This document shows, piece after piece, positions 8,809-18,871 of a DNA stretch of 33,251 nt. The stretch comes from Texas Phoenix palm phytoplasma (lineage in GTDB: Bacteria > Bacillota_I > Bacilli_A > Acholeplasmatales > Acholeplasmataceae), in assembly GCF_005774685.2 (NCBI RefSeq), contig NZ_VBRA02000003.1, positions 1 to 33,251 of the forward strand, given 5' to 3'. Each line of letters starts with the position of its first letter. Position 1 is the stretch's first letter. The notes under the pieces were generated by a model, which made no database searches, had not been told where the DNA came from, and saw nothing but the letters and a program-made list of their open reading frames with translations. The position numbers and the translations under genes were made by a program.

Positions 8809-8911
8809 AATACTTTAATTATTATTTTCTCAATACAAATAATTTTTTATTTACTTATTACTTATACAAAATATAAAAAAAATAAAATAAATAATAAAAA
8901 ATTAACAAAAT

Positions 8912-8938
8912 AAAAAAGAGTCGAAAAGACTCTTTTTT
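8912..8938. terminator. Bidirectional intrinsic terminator
   Basis: Stem AAAAAAGAGTC / GACTCTTTTTT with a GAAAA loop and flanking A/T runs, between the intron region (plus) and acpS (minus). It probably ends the rpsT-to-acpS transcript. Confidence 0.85.
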
Positions 8939-8971
8939 TATTTTTTATTATAAATTTTTTTAATTATAAAA

Positions 8972-9316
8972 TTAAAAAAGTAATAAAACAAAAGCTGCGG
9001 CATAATTATCAGTATGAGTAATAGAAATAATAATTTTTTTTTTCAAAGGACCTTCCACATAAGGAAATCCAAATTCCAAATCATTTAAAATAGACCAATC
9101 AGAATAATTATTTTTCAAATTACCTTTACGATAAGCTTTAAAAATAGCCTCTTTCGCAGCCAATCGACCCGCTATAAAACTATATTTTCTTTTTAAATTG
9201 CTAATTTTATCATAAAGTTCTTTTTCTGAAGGAGAAAAAATACGATTAACGAATTTTTCTATACCTATTTTTTTAATTTTTTTAATTTCTATTAAATCAA
9301 TACCAATGTTTTTCAT
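8972..9316 (-). CDS. acpS: Holo-[acyl-carrier-protein] synthase
   Basis: Transfers 4'-phosphopantetheine from CoA to a serine of acyl carrier protein. 114 residues, near the usual 120 for the family. It shows the N-terminal IGIDLIEIKKI motif with the Mg-binding Asp, the central RLAAKEAIFKA motif with its Glu and Lys, and a C-terminal ISITHTDNYAAAFV strand. It starts at an ATG 44 nt after ligA, as the last gene of the minus-strand housekeeping run, and the terminator at 8912-8938 follows. Keeping AcpS implies a working ACP even though lipid synthesis is usually much reduced in such organisms (established for phytoplasmas). Confidence 0.93.
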   Translation of the reverse strand: MKNIGIDLIEIKKIKKIGIEKFVNRIFSPSEKELYDKISNLKRKYSFIAGRLAAKEAIFKAYRKGNLKNNYSDWSILNDLEFGFPYVEGPLKKKIIISITHTDNYAAAFVLLLF

Positions 9317-9360
9317 TTAATTTTTTTTAACCTTTTAAAAAAATATTTTTTTAATTAAAT

Positions 9361-11364
9361 TTATTGATTATCTAAAATAGTAAAAAATTCTTTTTCATTC
9401 AAAATTGGAATTGATAAATCAACAGCTTTTTGAAAATTAGAACCAAAATTTTTTCCATAAATTAAATAATCTATCTTAGAAGAAACTGATTTTAAAATAT
9501 AAGCATTATTTTTTTCTAAAATTTTTATAACTTCTTTTCTAGAATAATTAGAAAAAACTCCTGTTAAAACTATTTTCTTTTTATAAAAAAAATTATTATA
9601 AATAAAATGATCTTTTTTATTTTCTTTTGAAGAAAAATTAATATTATATTTTTTCAATAAATTAATTTCTTGTAAATTTTTTGTATTTTTAAAATATTCG
9701 TAAATACTTGTAGCTATTTTATCGCCTACAGAAGGAATTTCTAAAATTTCTCTAATTGAAGATGAAATTATATTATCAATATTTTTAAATTTTGTTACTA
9801 ATAATTTAGCAATTTTTATTCCTATATTTTCTATTCCTAAACCGAATAAAATTCGGTCAAAAGATTTATATTTACTATTTTCTATTGAAATAATAATATT
9901 ATTAATTTTCTTATTACCAAAATTATGTAATTTTTCTATTTGAGAAACAAATTCTTTCAATTTATATAAATCTGAAATTTTTCGAACAAATCCTTTTTTA
10001 AATAAAAAAATTAAATTTTTTTCTCCTAAAAAATCAATATCCAAAGCTTCTTTGGAAGCAAAATGAATTATTTTTTTGATTTTTTTTTCTTCACATTCAT
10101 CATTACAACAAAAATAATCTACATTATAATCATCTTTTTTAATTAAAAAAGAATTACAAGAAGGACAATTTGTAATCATTTCAAAACGTTTTTGATTAGT
10201 TCTTTTTTCTTTTATAACAGAAATTATTTCAGGAATAACGGAACCAGATTTATGTATTAAAACAAAATCATTTTCACGAATATCTTTTTTTTCAATATAA
10301 CTATAATTATGAAGAGAAACTTTAGAAATTAAACTACCAGACACAATAACAGGAACTAAATGCCCTATAGGAGTTATAGAACCTGTTCTTCCTACTTGAA
10401 AAAAAATTTTTTTTATAATAGTTTCGCTAATATCTGAATTAAATTTATAAGCAACAGACCATCTAGGAAATTTAGAAGTACTTCCTAAAACAGGATAAAA
10501 TTTTAACTCATTAACTTTAATAACAACACCATCTACGTTATAAGGTAATTCTTTTAATAATTGTTTATATTTATCAATTGTGAATATTAAATCATCAAAA
10601 TTATTCACAACATAATAATTATTATTAACATTAAATCCCATTTTATTTAAAAAAATTAAAACTTCTTCTTGAGTCCTAATAAATAAAGGAGGTTCAACTA
10701 TAGAATAAAAAAAAGAAGATAAATTCCTTTTTGAAACTATTTTTGAATCTAATTGCCTTAATGTTCCTGAAGCAGCATTTCTAGCATTAGAAAACAAATT
10801 TTTTTTATTATTTTTTTGAAAATTATTTAATTTTTCAAAATTTTCATGATCAAAAAAAATTTCTCCTCTTACAAGTAAATCAATAGGTTGATTAAGTTTC
10901 AAAGGAATATCTTTAATAGTTTTAATATTATCAGTAATTAATTCTCCTTCAATGCCGTTACCTCTAGTAGCTGCATAAACCAAAATACCTTTTTCATATT
11001 TCAAACTAATAGCAACTCCGTCTATCTTAAGTTCAGTAATAAATTTGAAATTAACAATTTTTTTAGATATTCTTTTGAAAAACTCTTTTAATTCTTTTTT
11101 GTCAAAAACATTATCTAATGATAACATAGGCTTTTCATGAAATATTTTCTTAAATTTATAACTAATAAAGCCTCCTATTTTCGAAGTAGGACTGTTTTGT
11201 AATTTATATTGAGGATATTTTTTTTCTAAAATTATCAATTCTCTCAATAAAGAATCATATTTTTCATCTGTTAATGATGTTTGATTTAAATGATAATACT
11301 CATAATTTGCTTCATTTAATTTTTCTGTTAAAAATTTTATTTTTTTTTTAATATCTAAACTCAT
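9361..11364 (-). CDS. ligA: NAD-dependent DNA ligase
   Basis: Seals nicks in DNA during replication and repair using NAD. About 667 residues, full length for LigA. Domains in order: N-terminal Ia domain with YHLNQ and DEKYDSLLREL; adenylation domain with the nucleotide-accepting Lys in ELKIDGVAISL (about residue 113) and RGNGIEGE; OB fold with GRTGSITPIG; a four-Cys zinc finger (CPSC then CCNDEC); helix-hairpin-helix repeats (IPSVGDKIA); and a C-terminal BRCT domain (KKIVLTGVF). I prefer the ATG at 11364, with CAGG 10 nt upstream; a TTG two codons earlier is possible. It follows argS and precedes acpS on the same strand. Confidence 0.96.
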   Translation of the reverse strand: MSLDIKKKIKFLTEKLNEANYEYYHLNQTSLTDEKYDSLLRELIILEKKYPQYKLQNSPTSKIGGFISYKFKKIFHEKPMLSLDNVFDKKELKEFFKRISKKIVNFKFITELKIDGVAISLKYEKGILVYAATRGNGIEGELITDNIKTIKDIPLKLNQPIDLLVRGEIFFDHENFEKLNNFQKNNKKNLFSNARNAASGTLRQLDSKIVSKRNLSSFFYSIVEPPLFIRTQEEVLIFLNKMGFNVNNNYYVVNNFDDLIFTIDKYKQLLKELPYNVDGVVIKVNELKFYPVLGSTSKFPRWSVAYKFNSDISETIIKKIFFQVGRTGSITPIGHLVPVIVSGSLISKVSLHNYSYIEKKDIRENDFVLIHKSGSVIPEIISVIKEKRTNQKRFEMITNCPSCNSFLIKKDDYNVDYFCCNDECEEKKIKKIIHFASKEALDIDFLGEKNLIFLFKKGFVRKISDLYKLKEFVSQIEKLHNFGNKKINNIIISIENSKYKSFDRILFGLGIENIGIKIAKLLVTKFKNIDNIISSSIREILEIPSVGDKIATSIYEYFKNTKNLQEINLLKKYNINFSSKENKKDHFIYNNFFYKKKIVLTGVFSNYSRKEVIKILEKNNAYILKSVSSKIDYLIYGKNFGSNFQKAVDLSIPILNEKEFFTILDNQ

Positions 11365-11432
11365 AACCAATAACCTGATTTAATAATTTTTTTCAAAATT
11401 AATAATTTAAAAAAATAATTTACAAATAATAA

Positions 11433-13127
11433 TCACATTTTTTCTAAAATAGGTATTCCTAAAATATTTAATCCTTCTTTTAACACAATCACAACTGATT
11501 TTATTAATATTAAATTAGAATATTTTAAATTTTCATTTTCCGCTAAAATTTTATTTTTTGAATAAAATTGATTAACTTTTTTAGCTAAAATAATCAAAAA
11601 TCTAGCTAAAATACTAGGCATATTTTTTATTTTAGATTTTTCTAAAATATCATCAAATTGATCTATCATTTTAATCAAAACAAAATAAGAAGATTTTTGA
11701 AAATAAATACTAATATTATCCCAAATTAAAGAATTTATTTTATTTAATGAAATTGGATTTTTTTTAAAAATACTTTCTAACCTAACAACAGTATATTGCA
11801 AATAAGGACCTGTATGACCTTCTAATTGTAACATTTGTTTTAAATTAAATTCAATATCCAAATGACGATCGTTTTTCAAATCATTAAAAACAATAGCCCC
11901 AATAGCTATTTTATTAGATATTTCTTTTAAATTTTTTAAATTTGGATTTTTTTGAATAATTTTATCTTGAATCTGACAAGAAGCTTTTTCAATTATATCT
12001 ATTAATTTATAATCATTATTGGTTCTAGTAGAAATTTTTATATTTTGCGCTAATACTAATCCAAAATTAATATGTTCTAATTTAAAATTAAAACCCATTT
12101 TTGAAAGAATTTTTTTCATTTGTTGGTAATGTAATTTTTGTTCATTTCCGACAACATATAAACATTTGTGAAAATTAAATTTTTCATAACGATAAATAGC
12201 ACAAGCTATATCTCTTGTTAAATAAAGAGTACTTCCGTTTTCTTTTTGTATCAAAGCAGGGACACAATCATTCCCTAAAGGAAAAATATAAGCTTTTTTA
12301 TCTAATATTAATAAATTTTGCTTCTTTAAATGTTTTAATAATTCAATCGCTTTATTATGAAAAAAAGATTCTCCTATATAATAATCAAAATTTATACCCA
12401 ATAAATTATAAATTTTTTGAAATTCTATTAAAGAAATGTCTTTAAACCATTTCCATAATTTAATAACGTCATTTTCTTGATTTTCTAATTCATTAAAAAC
12501 TTTTCTAGCTTCTTGATTAAGAAAATCATTTTTCATAGCTTCTTCATGAAAACGAATATAAAGTTTTTGCAATTGATCTATAGGGTTTATTATAAGTTCT
12601 TCTTTTTTTCCCCATTTTTGATAAGCTAAAATCATCTTACCAAATTGAGTTCCCCAATCTCCTAAATGATTAATACTAATAGTTCGAAAACCTAATTTTT
12701 TATAAATATTTTTTAAAGCATTGCCAATAACAGTAGAACGCAAATGTCCTATTGAAAAATTTTTGGCAATATTAGGAGAAGAATAATCTAAAATAATAAC
12801 TTTATTATTTTCTTTTTTTTGTCCATAATTGCTATTTAATTTCAAAACATTCATTAAAATTTCTTTATTAATATTTTTTTTTTTTAACTTAATATTTAAA
12901 AAACCATTTATAAAAAAAATATCTTCTATTTCTTTTAAAGAAACAATTTCTTTTTTTAATTTCTCAAATATTTGCAAAAAACTTATTTTAAATTTATTTT
13001 TATAAGGAAACAAAGGTAAACATAAATCAAAACTATCATCTTTTCTATTTTGTCTCAGAGATATGTTAATATCATATTTTGATTCTAAAATTCTTTTTAT
13101 TTTTTCTTGAATAATTTCAAAATACAT
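11433..13127 (-). CDS. argS: Arginyl-tRNA synthetase
   Basis: Class I synthetase charging tRNA-Arg. 564 residues, typical length. The N-terminal additional domain is followed by the signature SPNIAKNFSIGHLRS, with GHL in the HIGH position, then GDWGTQFGKMI. The KMSKS-like loop is ISTRTN (about residue 364), a normal deviation in ArgS. The C-terminal helical domain ends with the usual tail (GLNILGIPILEKM; the family usually ends in M). It starts with ATG, with AAAGGAT 8 nt upstream. One of its substrates is the intron-split tRNA-Arg(ACG) at 26242-27300. It lies between rluD and ligA. Confidence 0.96.
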   Translation of the reverse strand: MYFEIIQEKIKRILESKYDINISLRQNRKDDSFDLCLPLFPYKNKFKISFLQIFEKLKKEIVSLKEIEDIFFINGFLNIKLKKKNINKEILMNVLKLNSNYGQKKENNKVIILDYSSPNIAKNFSIGHLRSTVIGNALKNIYKKLGFRTISINHLGDWGTQFGKMILAYQKWGKKEELIINPIDQLQKLYIRFHEEAMKNDFLNQEARKVFNELENQENDVIKLWKWFKDISLIEFQKIYNLLGINFDYYIGESFFHNKAIELLKHLKKQNLLILDKKAYIFPLGNDCVPALIQKENGSTLYLTRDIACAIYRYEKFNFHKCLYVVGNEQKLHYQQMKKILSKMGFNFKLEHINFGLVLAQNIKISTRTNNDYKLIDIIEKASCQIQDKIIQKNPNLKNLKEISNKIAIGAIVFNDLKNDRHLDIEFNLKQMLQLEGHTGPYLQYTVVRLESIFKKNPISLNKINSLIWDNISIYFQKSSYFVLIKMIDQFDDILEKSKIKNMPSILARFLIILAKKVNQFYSKNKILAENENLKYSNLILIKSVVIVLKEGLNILGIPILEKM

Positions 13128-13219
13128 ATTTTATCCTTTATTATTTTTAAAATTATATTAAAAAAAATTTATTTTATTTTTATTATAAATATTTTTATAT
13201 AAAAAAATTTCAAAATTTA

Positions 13220-14119
13220 TTATTTTTTTCTTAATTCTAAGAATTCTAAAAAATCTTTAAAATGAGAAGGAAGAGGTATTTCAAATTGTAAATTTATATT
13301 TGTAATAGGGTGTTTAAAAAACAATTTTTTAGCATGCAATAATTGTCTTGTTTTTTCTTTATATTTTTTTCCATATAAAATATCTCCTAAAATAGGATGT
13401 TTTAAAAAAGAAAAATGAACTCGAATTTGATGAGTTCTTCCAGTTTCTAATTGTATTTCTAACAAAGAAAAATCATTAAATTTTTTTAAAGTTTTAAAAT
13501 AAGTAATAGATGGTTTTCCGTTTGAAGAAACAGACATTTTAAGACGGTTATTACAATCTCTTTTTATAGGCAATTCTATTTTTCCTTTATCTGCTAAAAA
13601 ACCATGAATTAAAGCAAAATAAATTCTTTTGATTTTCCTTTTTTGTATAAGTTTTTGAAGTTTTATAATAACTTCTTCAGTTTTGCCAATAATAATTAAA
13701 CCGGTAGTATCTTTATCCAAACGATGTACGATTCCAGGCCTATTACCAGATAATTTTCGTAAACTTTTAATTTGATAAAATAAACCATTAATTAAAGTAA
13801 TTCCTGAATAACTAGGAGAAGGATGAACTATTAAACCATAAGGTTTATTAATAATGGCTAAATATTCATCCTCATAAACAATATCTAATTTAAGATTAAC
13901 AGGTTCTATAAAATTATTATCAATAACTTCCTTTTGATAAATATTTAATAAATCATTATTTTTCAAAAGATAACTTTTTTTAATTTTTTTTTTATTAACT
14001 AAAACCAATCCTGAATTAATCAAAAAATGACATTGATTTCTACTAATATTTAATTTAAAAGATAAAAACAAATCTAAACGTATATTTTGTTCTTTTTCCG
14101 TAATAATAATTTCTATCAT
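13220..14119 (-). CDS. rluD: Ribosomal large-subunit pseudouridine synthase, RluD-like
   Basis: Converts uridines of 23S rRNA to pseudouridine. 299 residues, normal for the RluA/RluD family. An N-terminal S4 domain (RLDLFLSFKLNISRNQCHFLI) is followed by the catalytic motif HRLDKDTTGLIIIGKT with the essential Asp (about residue 134). The later ETGRTHQIRVHF and HPILGDILYG motifs are also present. An ATG start with GGA about 12 nt upstream. Which rRNA site it modifies (RluD or another RluA-family paralogue) cannot be decided from sequence alone. Confidence 0.93.
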   Translation of the reverse strand: MIEIIITEKEQNIRLDLFLSFKLNISRNQCHFLINSGLVLVNKKKIKKSYLLKNNDLLNIYQKEVIDNNFIEPVNLKLDIVYEDEYLAIINKPYGLIVHPSPSYSGITLINGLFYQIKSLRKLSGNRPGIVHRLDKDTTGLIIIGKTEEVIIKLQKLIQKRKIKRIYFALIHGFLADKGKIELPIKRDCNNRLKMSVSSNGKPSITYFKTLKKFNDFSLLEIQLETGRTHQIRVHFSFLKHPILGDILYGKKYKEKTRQLLHAKKLFFKHPITNINLQFEIPLPSHFKDFLEFLELRKK

Positions 14120-14278
14120 TATTATGATAATCCTATTTTTTTATTATGATGTTAAAAAATAATTTTAAAAACTATAAATTATTTTCTTTTAAACAAAAAT
14201 TATAAAAACAAAAATCTTATTTTCATTTTCTTAAAAAACAAAATTCATATTGTAAAAATAAATTAATATTGAATACTA

Positions 14279-16291
14279 TTATTCTAAATCGTTATAATCT
14301 TCAATTTCATATTCATTATTATTATTTTTTTCATCAATTCTATTTTGTTCTTTTTCCAAAGAATTATCACAATTTTCTATAATATTTTCATTAATTTCAG
14401 AAGATTTTTCTTTTTCTTTATCAAACCATTGAATTTTACCTGTATTATATATTTCATTAATATCTTTTTGAGTAAGAGTTTCAATTTCTAATAAATATTC
14501 TACAATTTTAAATAAAAGTTCTTTATTTTCAGAAATAGTTTTTTTAGCTAATTTATAACATTCACTTATAATATTTTGAATAGCTTGATCAATTTCTAAA
14601 GCTTTAGGATCTGAAAAATTTTTTTGAAAATGTTGTGAATCTTGAGAAAATTGAGTTAAGCCTACAACACTCATACCAAATTTAGTAACCATCATTCTAG
14701 CTATTTCTGTAGCCATTCTAAAATCTTCACTTGCTCCATTAGAAATATCATCTAAAAAAATTTCTTCAGCAGCTCTACCACTTAAACAAACAGCAATTTC
14801 AACTAATAATTTCTTTTTAGATAAGAAAAAAGTTTCTTCTTCATCTAACATTAAATTATAACCACCAGAATGACCTCTAGGAATAATAGTTATTTTATGA
14901 ACTTTTTTAGCATCTGGTAATTTTAAACAAGCAACTGCATGTCCAGCTTCATGAAAAGCAACCATTTTTTTATCTTTTTGAGAATATTTTCTACTTTTTT
15001 TAGCAGGTCCTAATAAAATACGATCTAAAGCTTCGCTAATTGTTTTTTTATCAATAACAAACATTTTGTTCCTTGCGGCTAATAAAGCTGCTTCATTTAA
15101 AATACCTTCTAACTGAGCACCGCTACAACCAGGAGTTTGTTTTGCTAAATCTTCTAAAATAACATCATCTGCAAGTCTTTTATTCATAGAATGCAATTTT
15201 AAAATAGCTTCGCGATCTTTAACACTAGGTAAATTAATTGTAAAACGACGATCAAATCTTCCAGGCCTTAATAAAGCAGGATCTAAAAAATTAGGTTGAT
15301 TTGTAGCAGCTATAACTATAACTCCTATATTTTGATTATATCCATCTAATTCAATTAATAATTGATTTAAAGTTTGTTCTTGTTCGCTATTACCATAAGT
15401 CATACCTCTTTTTCTAGCAACACTCTCTATTTCATCAATAAAAATTATACAAGGAGCATTTTTTTGAGCTGTTTGAAACAAGTTCCTAATACGAGCAGCA
15501 CCTACACCAACAAACATTTCTACAAATTCAGAACCAGAAACAGCAAAAAAAGGAACTTTGGCTTCTCCAGCTAAAGCCTTAGCTAATAAAGTTTTACCAG
15601 TGCCAGGAGGACCAGATAATAATACTCCTTTAGGTATTCTAGCGCCCATATCTGCATACTTTTTAGGATTTTTTAAAAAATCAACTAATTCTTGCATTTC
15701 TTCTTTTTCTTCATCAGCACCTGCAATCTGATCAAAAGTTAAGGTAGGTTGATGAGAAATATTTCTTTTTTGATTTGTTTTAGTTTTATCTACAAATTGG
15801 TCCATAAATTGTCCTGCTGTAGTTTTTAAAATAGTATAAATATAATAAGCAATAATTATATGAAAACAAAAACGTGCTGCAGTGAATAGAGGATCAAAAC
15901 CCCAATAAGGATCTTCTGGCTCTAAAACTCCTTCCATTTTATAATAAAGTTTTTTACTTATAATTGTTTCACAAATTTTATTATATAAATTAGAATCTAC
16001 TAAATTATAAACTTTAGTTTCTGTTATAAAATTATTTTTTTGCGTATAATCAACAAATAAATTATACATTGGTGGAAAAGCAGATATTAAAGTAGGAGTT
16101 ATTTTAGAAACAACAATGTTTTCTGTATTATTGCCTTCACTCTCTAAATATTGAATAATTTCTAAAGGATTATACGAATTTTTATTTTTATTAAATTTTT
16201 CATAAAAAGACATTAATAGTCCAATTAATAAAATAATTAAAATAATATGTACAATGCTTATTTTTTTTAATTTATTTTGTATTTTTTTCAT
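14279..16291 (-). CDS. ftsH: ATP-dependent zinc metalloprotease FtsH
   Basis: Membrane-anchored AAA+ protease that degrades misfolded membrane proteins. About 670 residues. A first membrane segment lies at residues about 14-32 and an extracytoplasmic part continues to about 140; a second segment is near residues 140-160. The AAA domain shows Walker [12 protein letters not shown], Walker [10 protein letters not shown] and the second region of homology with RPGRFDRR. The protease domain has the zinc motif HEAGH and a third-ligand region SNGASEDF. The C-terminal tail is Glu/Asn-rich. I moved the start to ATG 16291 because AAGGAAG lies 5 nt before it; an in-frame ATG at 16318 lacks such a site. 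Phytoplasmas often carry several FtsH copies. Confidence 0.96.
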   Translation of the reverse strand: MKKIQNKLKKISIVHIILIILLIGLLMSFYEKFNKNKNSYNPLEIIQYLESEGNNTENIVVSKITPTLISAFPPMYNLFVDYTQKNNFITETKVYNLVDSNLYNKICETIISKKLYYKMEGVLEPEDPYWGFDPLFTAARFCFHIIIAYYIYTILKTTAGQFMDQFVDKTKTNQKRNISHQPTLTFDQIAGADEEKEEMQELVDFLKNPKKYADMGARIPKGVLLSGPPGTGKTLLAKALAGEAKVPFFAVSGSEFVEMFVGVGAARIRNLFQTAQKNAPCIIFIDEIESVARKRGMTYGNSEQEQTLNQLLIELDGYNQNIGVIVIAATNQPNFLDPALLRPGRFDRRFTINLPSVKDREAILKLHSMNKRLADDVILEDLAKQTPGCSGAQLEGILNEAALLAARNKMFVIDKKTISEALDRILLGPAKKSRKYSQKDKKMVAFHEAGHAVACLKLPDAKKVHKITIIPRGHSGGYNLMLDEEETFFLSKKKLLVEIAVCLSGRAAEEIFLDDISNGASEDFRMATEIARMMVTKFGMSVVGLTQFSQDSQHFQKNFSDPKALEIDQAIQNIISECYKLAKKTISENKELLFKIVEYLLEIETLTQKDINEIYNTGKIQWFDKEKEKSSEINENIIENCDNSLEKEQNRIDEKNNNNEYEIEDYNDLE

Positions 16292-16383
16292 AATTTCTTC
16301 CTTGGTGAATATTACCATAAATTATTAAATTAAATTTTTATTTTTTTTATTTAAAATAAAAATAATTTCATAAAAAAAAAATT

Positions 16384-17661
16384 TCAAATTTTAGATAAAT
16401 TATTTTTTTTAATAATATCTTTTTTAATATAACTGCGTAAGACTTCAGGAATTGTAATACTTCCATCTGAATTTTGATAATTTTCCATAATAGCAATCAT
16501 AGTTCTTCCTACAGCTAAAGCAGAACCATTTAAAATATGAACATATCCTTTTTCGCTATTTTTCACAAATTTAATATTTGCGCGTTTAGATTGAAATGTT
16601 TCAGAATTACTAATAGAAGCTATTTCACGATATTTATTTTGCCCAGGCAACCAAACTTCAATATCATAAGTTTTAGACATTCCAAATCCTAATTCATCAG
16701 CAGATAATTGTAAAACCCTATAAGGTAATTTTAACTTTTTTAAAATATCTTCAGAATCTTCTAACATTTTTTTTAAAAAAATATAAGAATTTTGAGGTTC
16801 AACAAATTGAATCAATTCAACCTTATTAAATTGCTTTTGCCTAAATAAACCTCTTGTATTAATTCCAGAAGCAGCTGATTCCTGCCTAAAACAAGTAGTA
16901 TAACCTACATATTTCAATGGTAATTGTTCAAAAGACAAAACTTCATCACGATGAAAATTAATAATAGGTACTTCTGCAGTAGGATTTAAAAAAAACTTTT
17001 GTTTATCAGATAAAAAACTAAAAAGTTCTTCTTTAAATTTAGGTAATTGTCCAGTGGAAAACATAGATTTTTCATTAACAATGAAAGGAGGCAATATTTC
17101 TCTATAACCTTTAGTTTTATTTAAATCTATCATGAAATTAATTAAAGATCTTTCTAAAGTAGCTCCCATATCTTTTAAAACAACAAAACGACTACTTGTA
17201 ATCTTAGCAGCTTTAGGAAAATCTAAAATATCCAATTCCTTACCTAATTCTATATGATTTTTTATTTTAAAATTAAATTTAGGTAGATCTAAATATCTAT
17301 ACACTTCTTTATTTTTTTGAATTTTCAAAATCGATTCATGAGGCAGATTAGGAATTTGGTATAAAATATCATTTATTTTATTGGAAACTATATGTAATTT
17401 TTCATCTAATTCTTTTATTTTTTTTTTTGAATCTTTTTCTTTTTGCCTTAATTCAGCGGTAAAACTTTCATTTTTAAAATCAGAAAAATTTCTTGATATA
17501 ATGTTTTTTTTAAATCTTAATTTTTCTATTTCAGAAATTAAATTTTTTCTAGTTGTATTTAAAGGAACAAGATTTCTTATAAAATCAACATTAATTTTTC
17601 TTGTTTGAAGTCTTTCTATAACAAAATCAATATTTTGAAGAACAAATTTTAATTCTAACAT
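16384..17661 (-). CDS. serS: Seryl-tRNA synthetase
   Basis: Class II synthetase charging tRNA-Ser. 425 residues, typical. An N-terminal long antiparallel coiled coil (residues about 30-105, Lys/Glu-rich) grips the tRNA. Class II motif 2 is in TCFRQESAASGINTRGLFR and motif 3 in LNGSALAVGRTMIAIMENYQ near the C-terminus; the PTAEVP motif binds serine. It starts with ATG. It lies between rpsT and ftsH on the same strand and is probably co-transcribed with them. Confidence 0.96.
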   Translation of the reverse strand: MLELKFVLQNIDFVIERLQTRKINVDFIRNLVPLNTTRKNLISEIEKLRFKKNIISRNFSDFKNESFTAELRQKEKDSKKKIKELDEKLHIVSNKINDILYQIPNLPHESILKIQKNKEVYRYLDLPKFNFKIKNHIELGKELDILDFPKAAKITSSRFVVLKDMGATLERSLINFMIDLNKTKGYREILPPFIVNEKSMFSTGQLPKFKEELFSFLSDKQKFFLNPTAEVPIINFHRDEVLSFEQLPLKYVGYTTCFRQESAASGINTRGLFRQKQFNKVELIQFVEPQNSYIFLKKMLEDSEDILKKLKLPYRVLQLSADELGFGMSKTYDIEVWLPGQNKYREIASISNSETFQSKRANIKFVKNSEKGYVHILNGSALAVGRTMIAIMENYQNSDGSITIPEVLRSYIKKDIIKKNNLSKI

Positions 17662-17781
17662 AAAACAGCCTTTTTTAATTTTTTAGTAAATTTGTATAAA
17701 AAAATCTAAAATATTTTTATATTAATATACCTTATAATTTATCAAAGTAAAAAAATTTTAACATTTTATTTTTTTTAAAAA

Positions 17782-18057
17782 TTAATTTTTAAATTGATCC
17801 ATATTATTAAACAATTTAGTTAAATTAGATTTATTTCTAGATACAAAATTGGAATGATAAATACCTTTACTTAAACTTTTATCTAACTTTTTATTAATAA
17901 TATTTAAATAAGAAAAAGATTCTTCTTTTGAGCCTGAAATTATCGATTTCTTAAATTTTTTTACAACTGTTTTAATAGAGGATTTAAAAGAAGCATTTTT
18001 TAATCTTCTTTTTTCATTAGTTTTATTACGTTTTTTTTGTTTTTTTATATTAGCCAT
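17782..18057 (-). CDS. rpsT: 30S ribosomal protein S20
   Basis: 91 residues, very basic, with the S20 opening MANIKKQKKRNKTNEKRRLKN and a closing Lys/Asn-rich helix (GIYHSNFVSRNKSNLTKL). It binds 16S rRNA in the body of the small subunit. An AGAAGG ribosome site stands about 8 nt before the ATG. It is the first gene of the minus-strand housekeeping run that ends with acpS. Confidence 0.94.
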   Translation of the reverse strand: MANIKKQKKRNKTNEKRRLKNASFKSSIKTVVKKFKKSIISGSKEESFSYLNIINKKLDKSLSKGIYHSNFVSRNKSNLTKLFNNMDQFKN

Positions 18058-18871
18058 TATCTTTATAACCTTCTCTTTTTATTATTTTTTAATAATTTTT
18101 TTTTAAATAAATTTATTATTATTATTTACTTTTTATATTTAATATTTAATTTAAAATTTAACTTTAAAGAAACATTAAAAAAAATTTTTTATTGTAAAAT
18201 ATTATTATATTAATTTTTTTAATTTTTATATATTTTTTTATAAATAAAATAAAAAAACAATAAATAAAATTAATTTATTTTCAATGATTTTTAAAGTTTA
18301 CATATAGAAAAAAAATAATATTTTTTGATATATAATTATAACATATTATAACATATTAATTTAATTGTATTTATAAACTTTATTATATAAATAAATTTTT
18401 TATAAAATTTTTTTAGTTCAAAATATTGTTATTTTGTTAATCTTTTTATAAATTAATTTTTGCACTAACACCATAAATGTTATAATAATACTACAGTTGG
18501 TTTATTTTATAATTAATATTTTAGAAACTTTGAAAAATATTAAAAAAATTATGTTTTTATATATATTTTATTATTTTTTTTTTTTTTGAATTTGTTGAAA
18601 AAATAAAAAAATATAAATTTATATATAAATTTATATATGCAATTGTATAATTCTATATACTTAAAAAATTATTGTTTAAAAAATTCTATTTTCTATGTTT
18701 AATATATTATTAAAAAATATTAATTTCAAAAAAATAATAAAAAACTGAAAAAATAATTAAAAATATAATTATAAAAAATGATAAATAATATTTATTTTAT
18801 TTATTAATTTAAAAAATATTATTTCTAAAAAAATTATATAAAAACAATAATTATGAAAGAAAATCAAAAAT
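18058..18871. other. Divergent AT-rich intergenic region
   Basis: About 815 nt between rpsT (minus) and pgsA (plus), almost pure A/T. The only supported signal is a possible plus-strand promoter at 18458-18486. No DnaA boxes, tRNA or stable RNA fold were seen. Its length is unusual for such a compact genome, so an undetected small RNA is possible. Confidence 0.5.
18458..18486 (+). promoter_or_regulatory. Possible extended -10 promoter
   Basis: TATAAT at 18481-18486 with TGT directly upstream (extended -10); the best -35 at 17-nt spacing is a weak TTTTGC. It faces pgsA, but pgsA begins almost 390 nt downstream, so the transcript would have a long leader. Confidence 0.35.
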
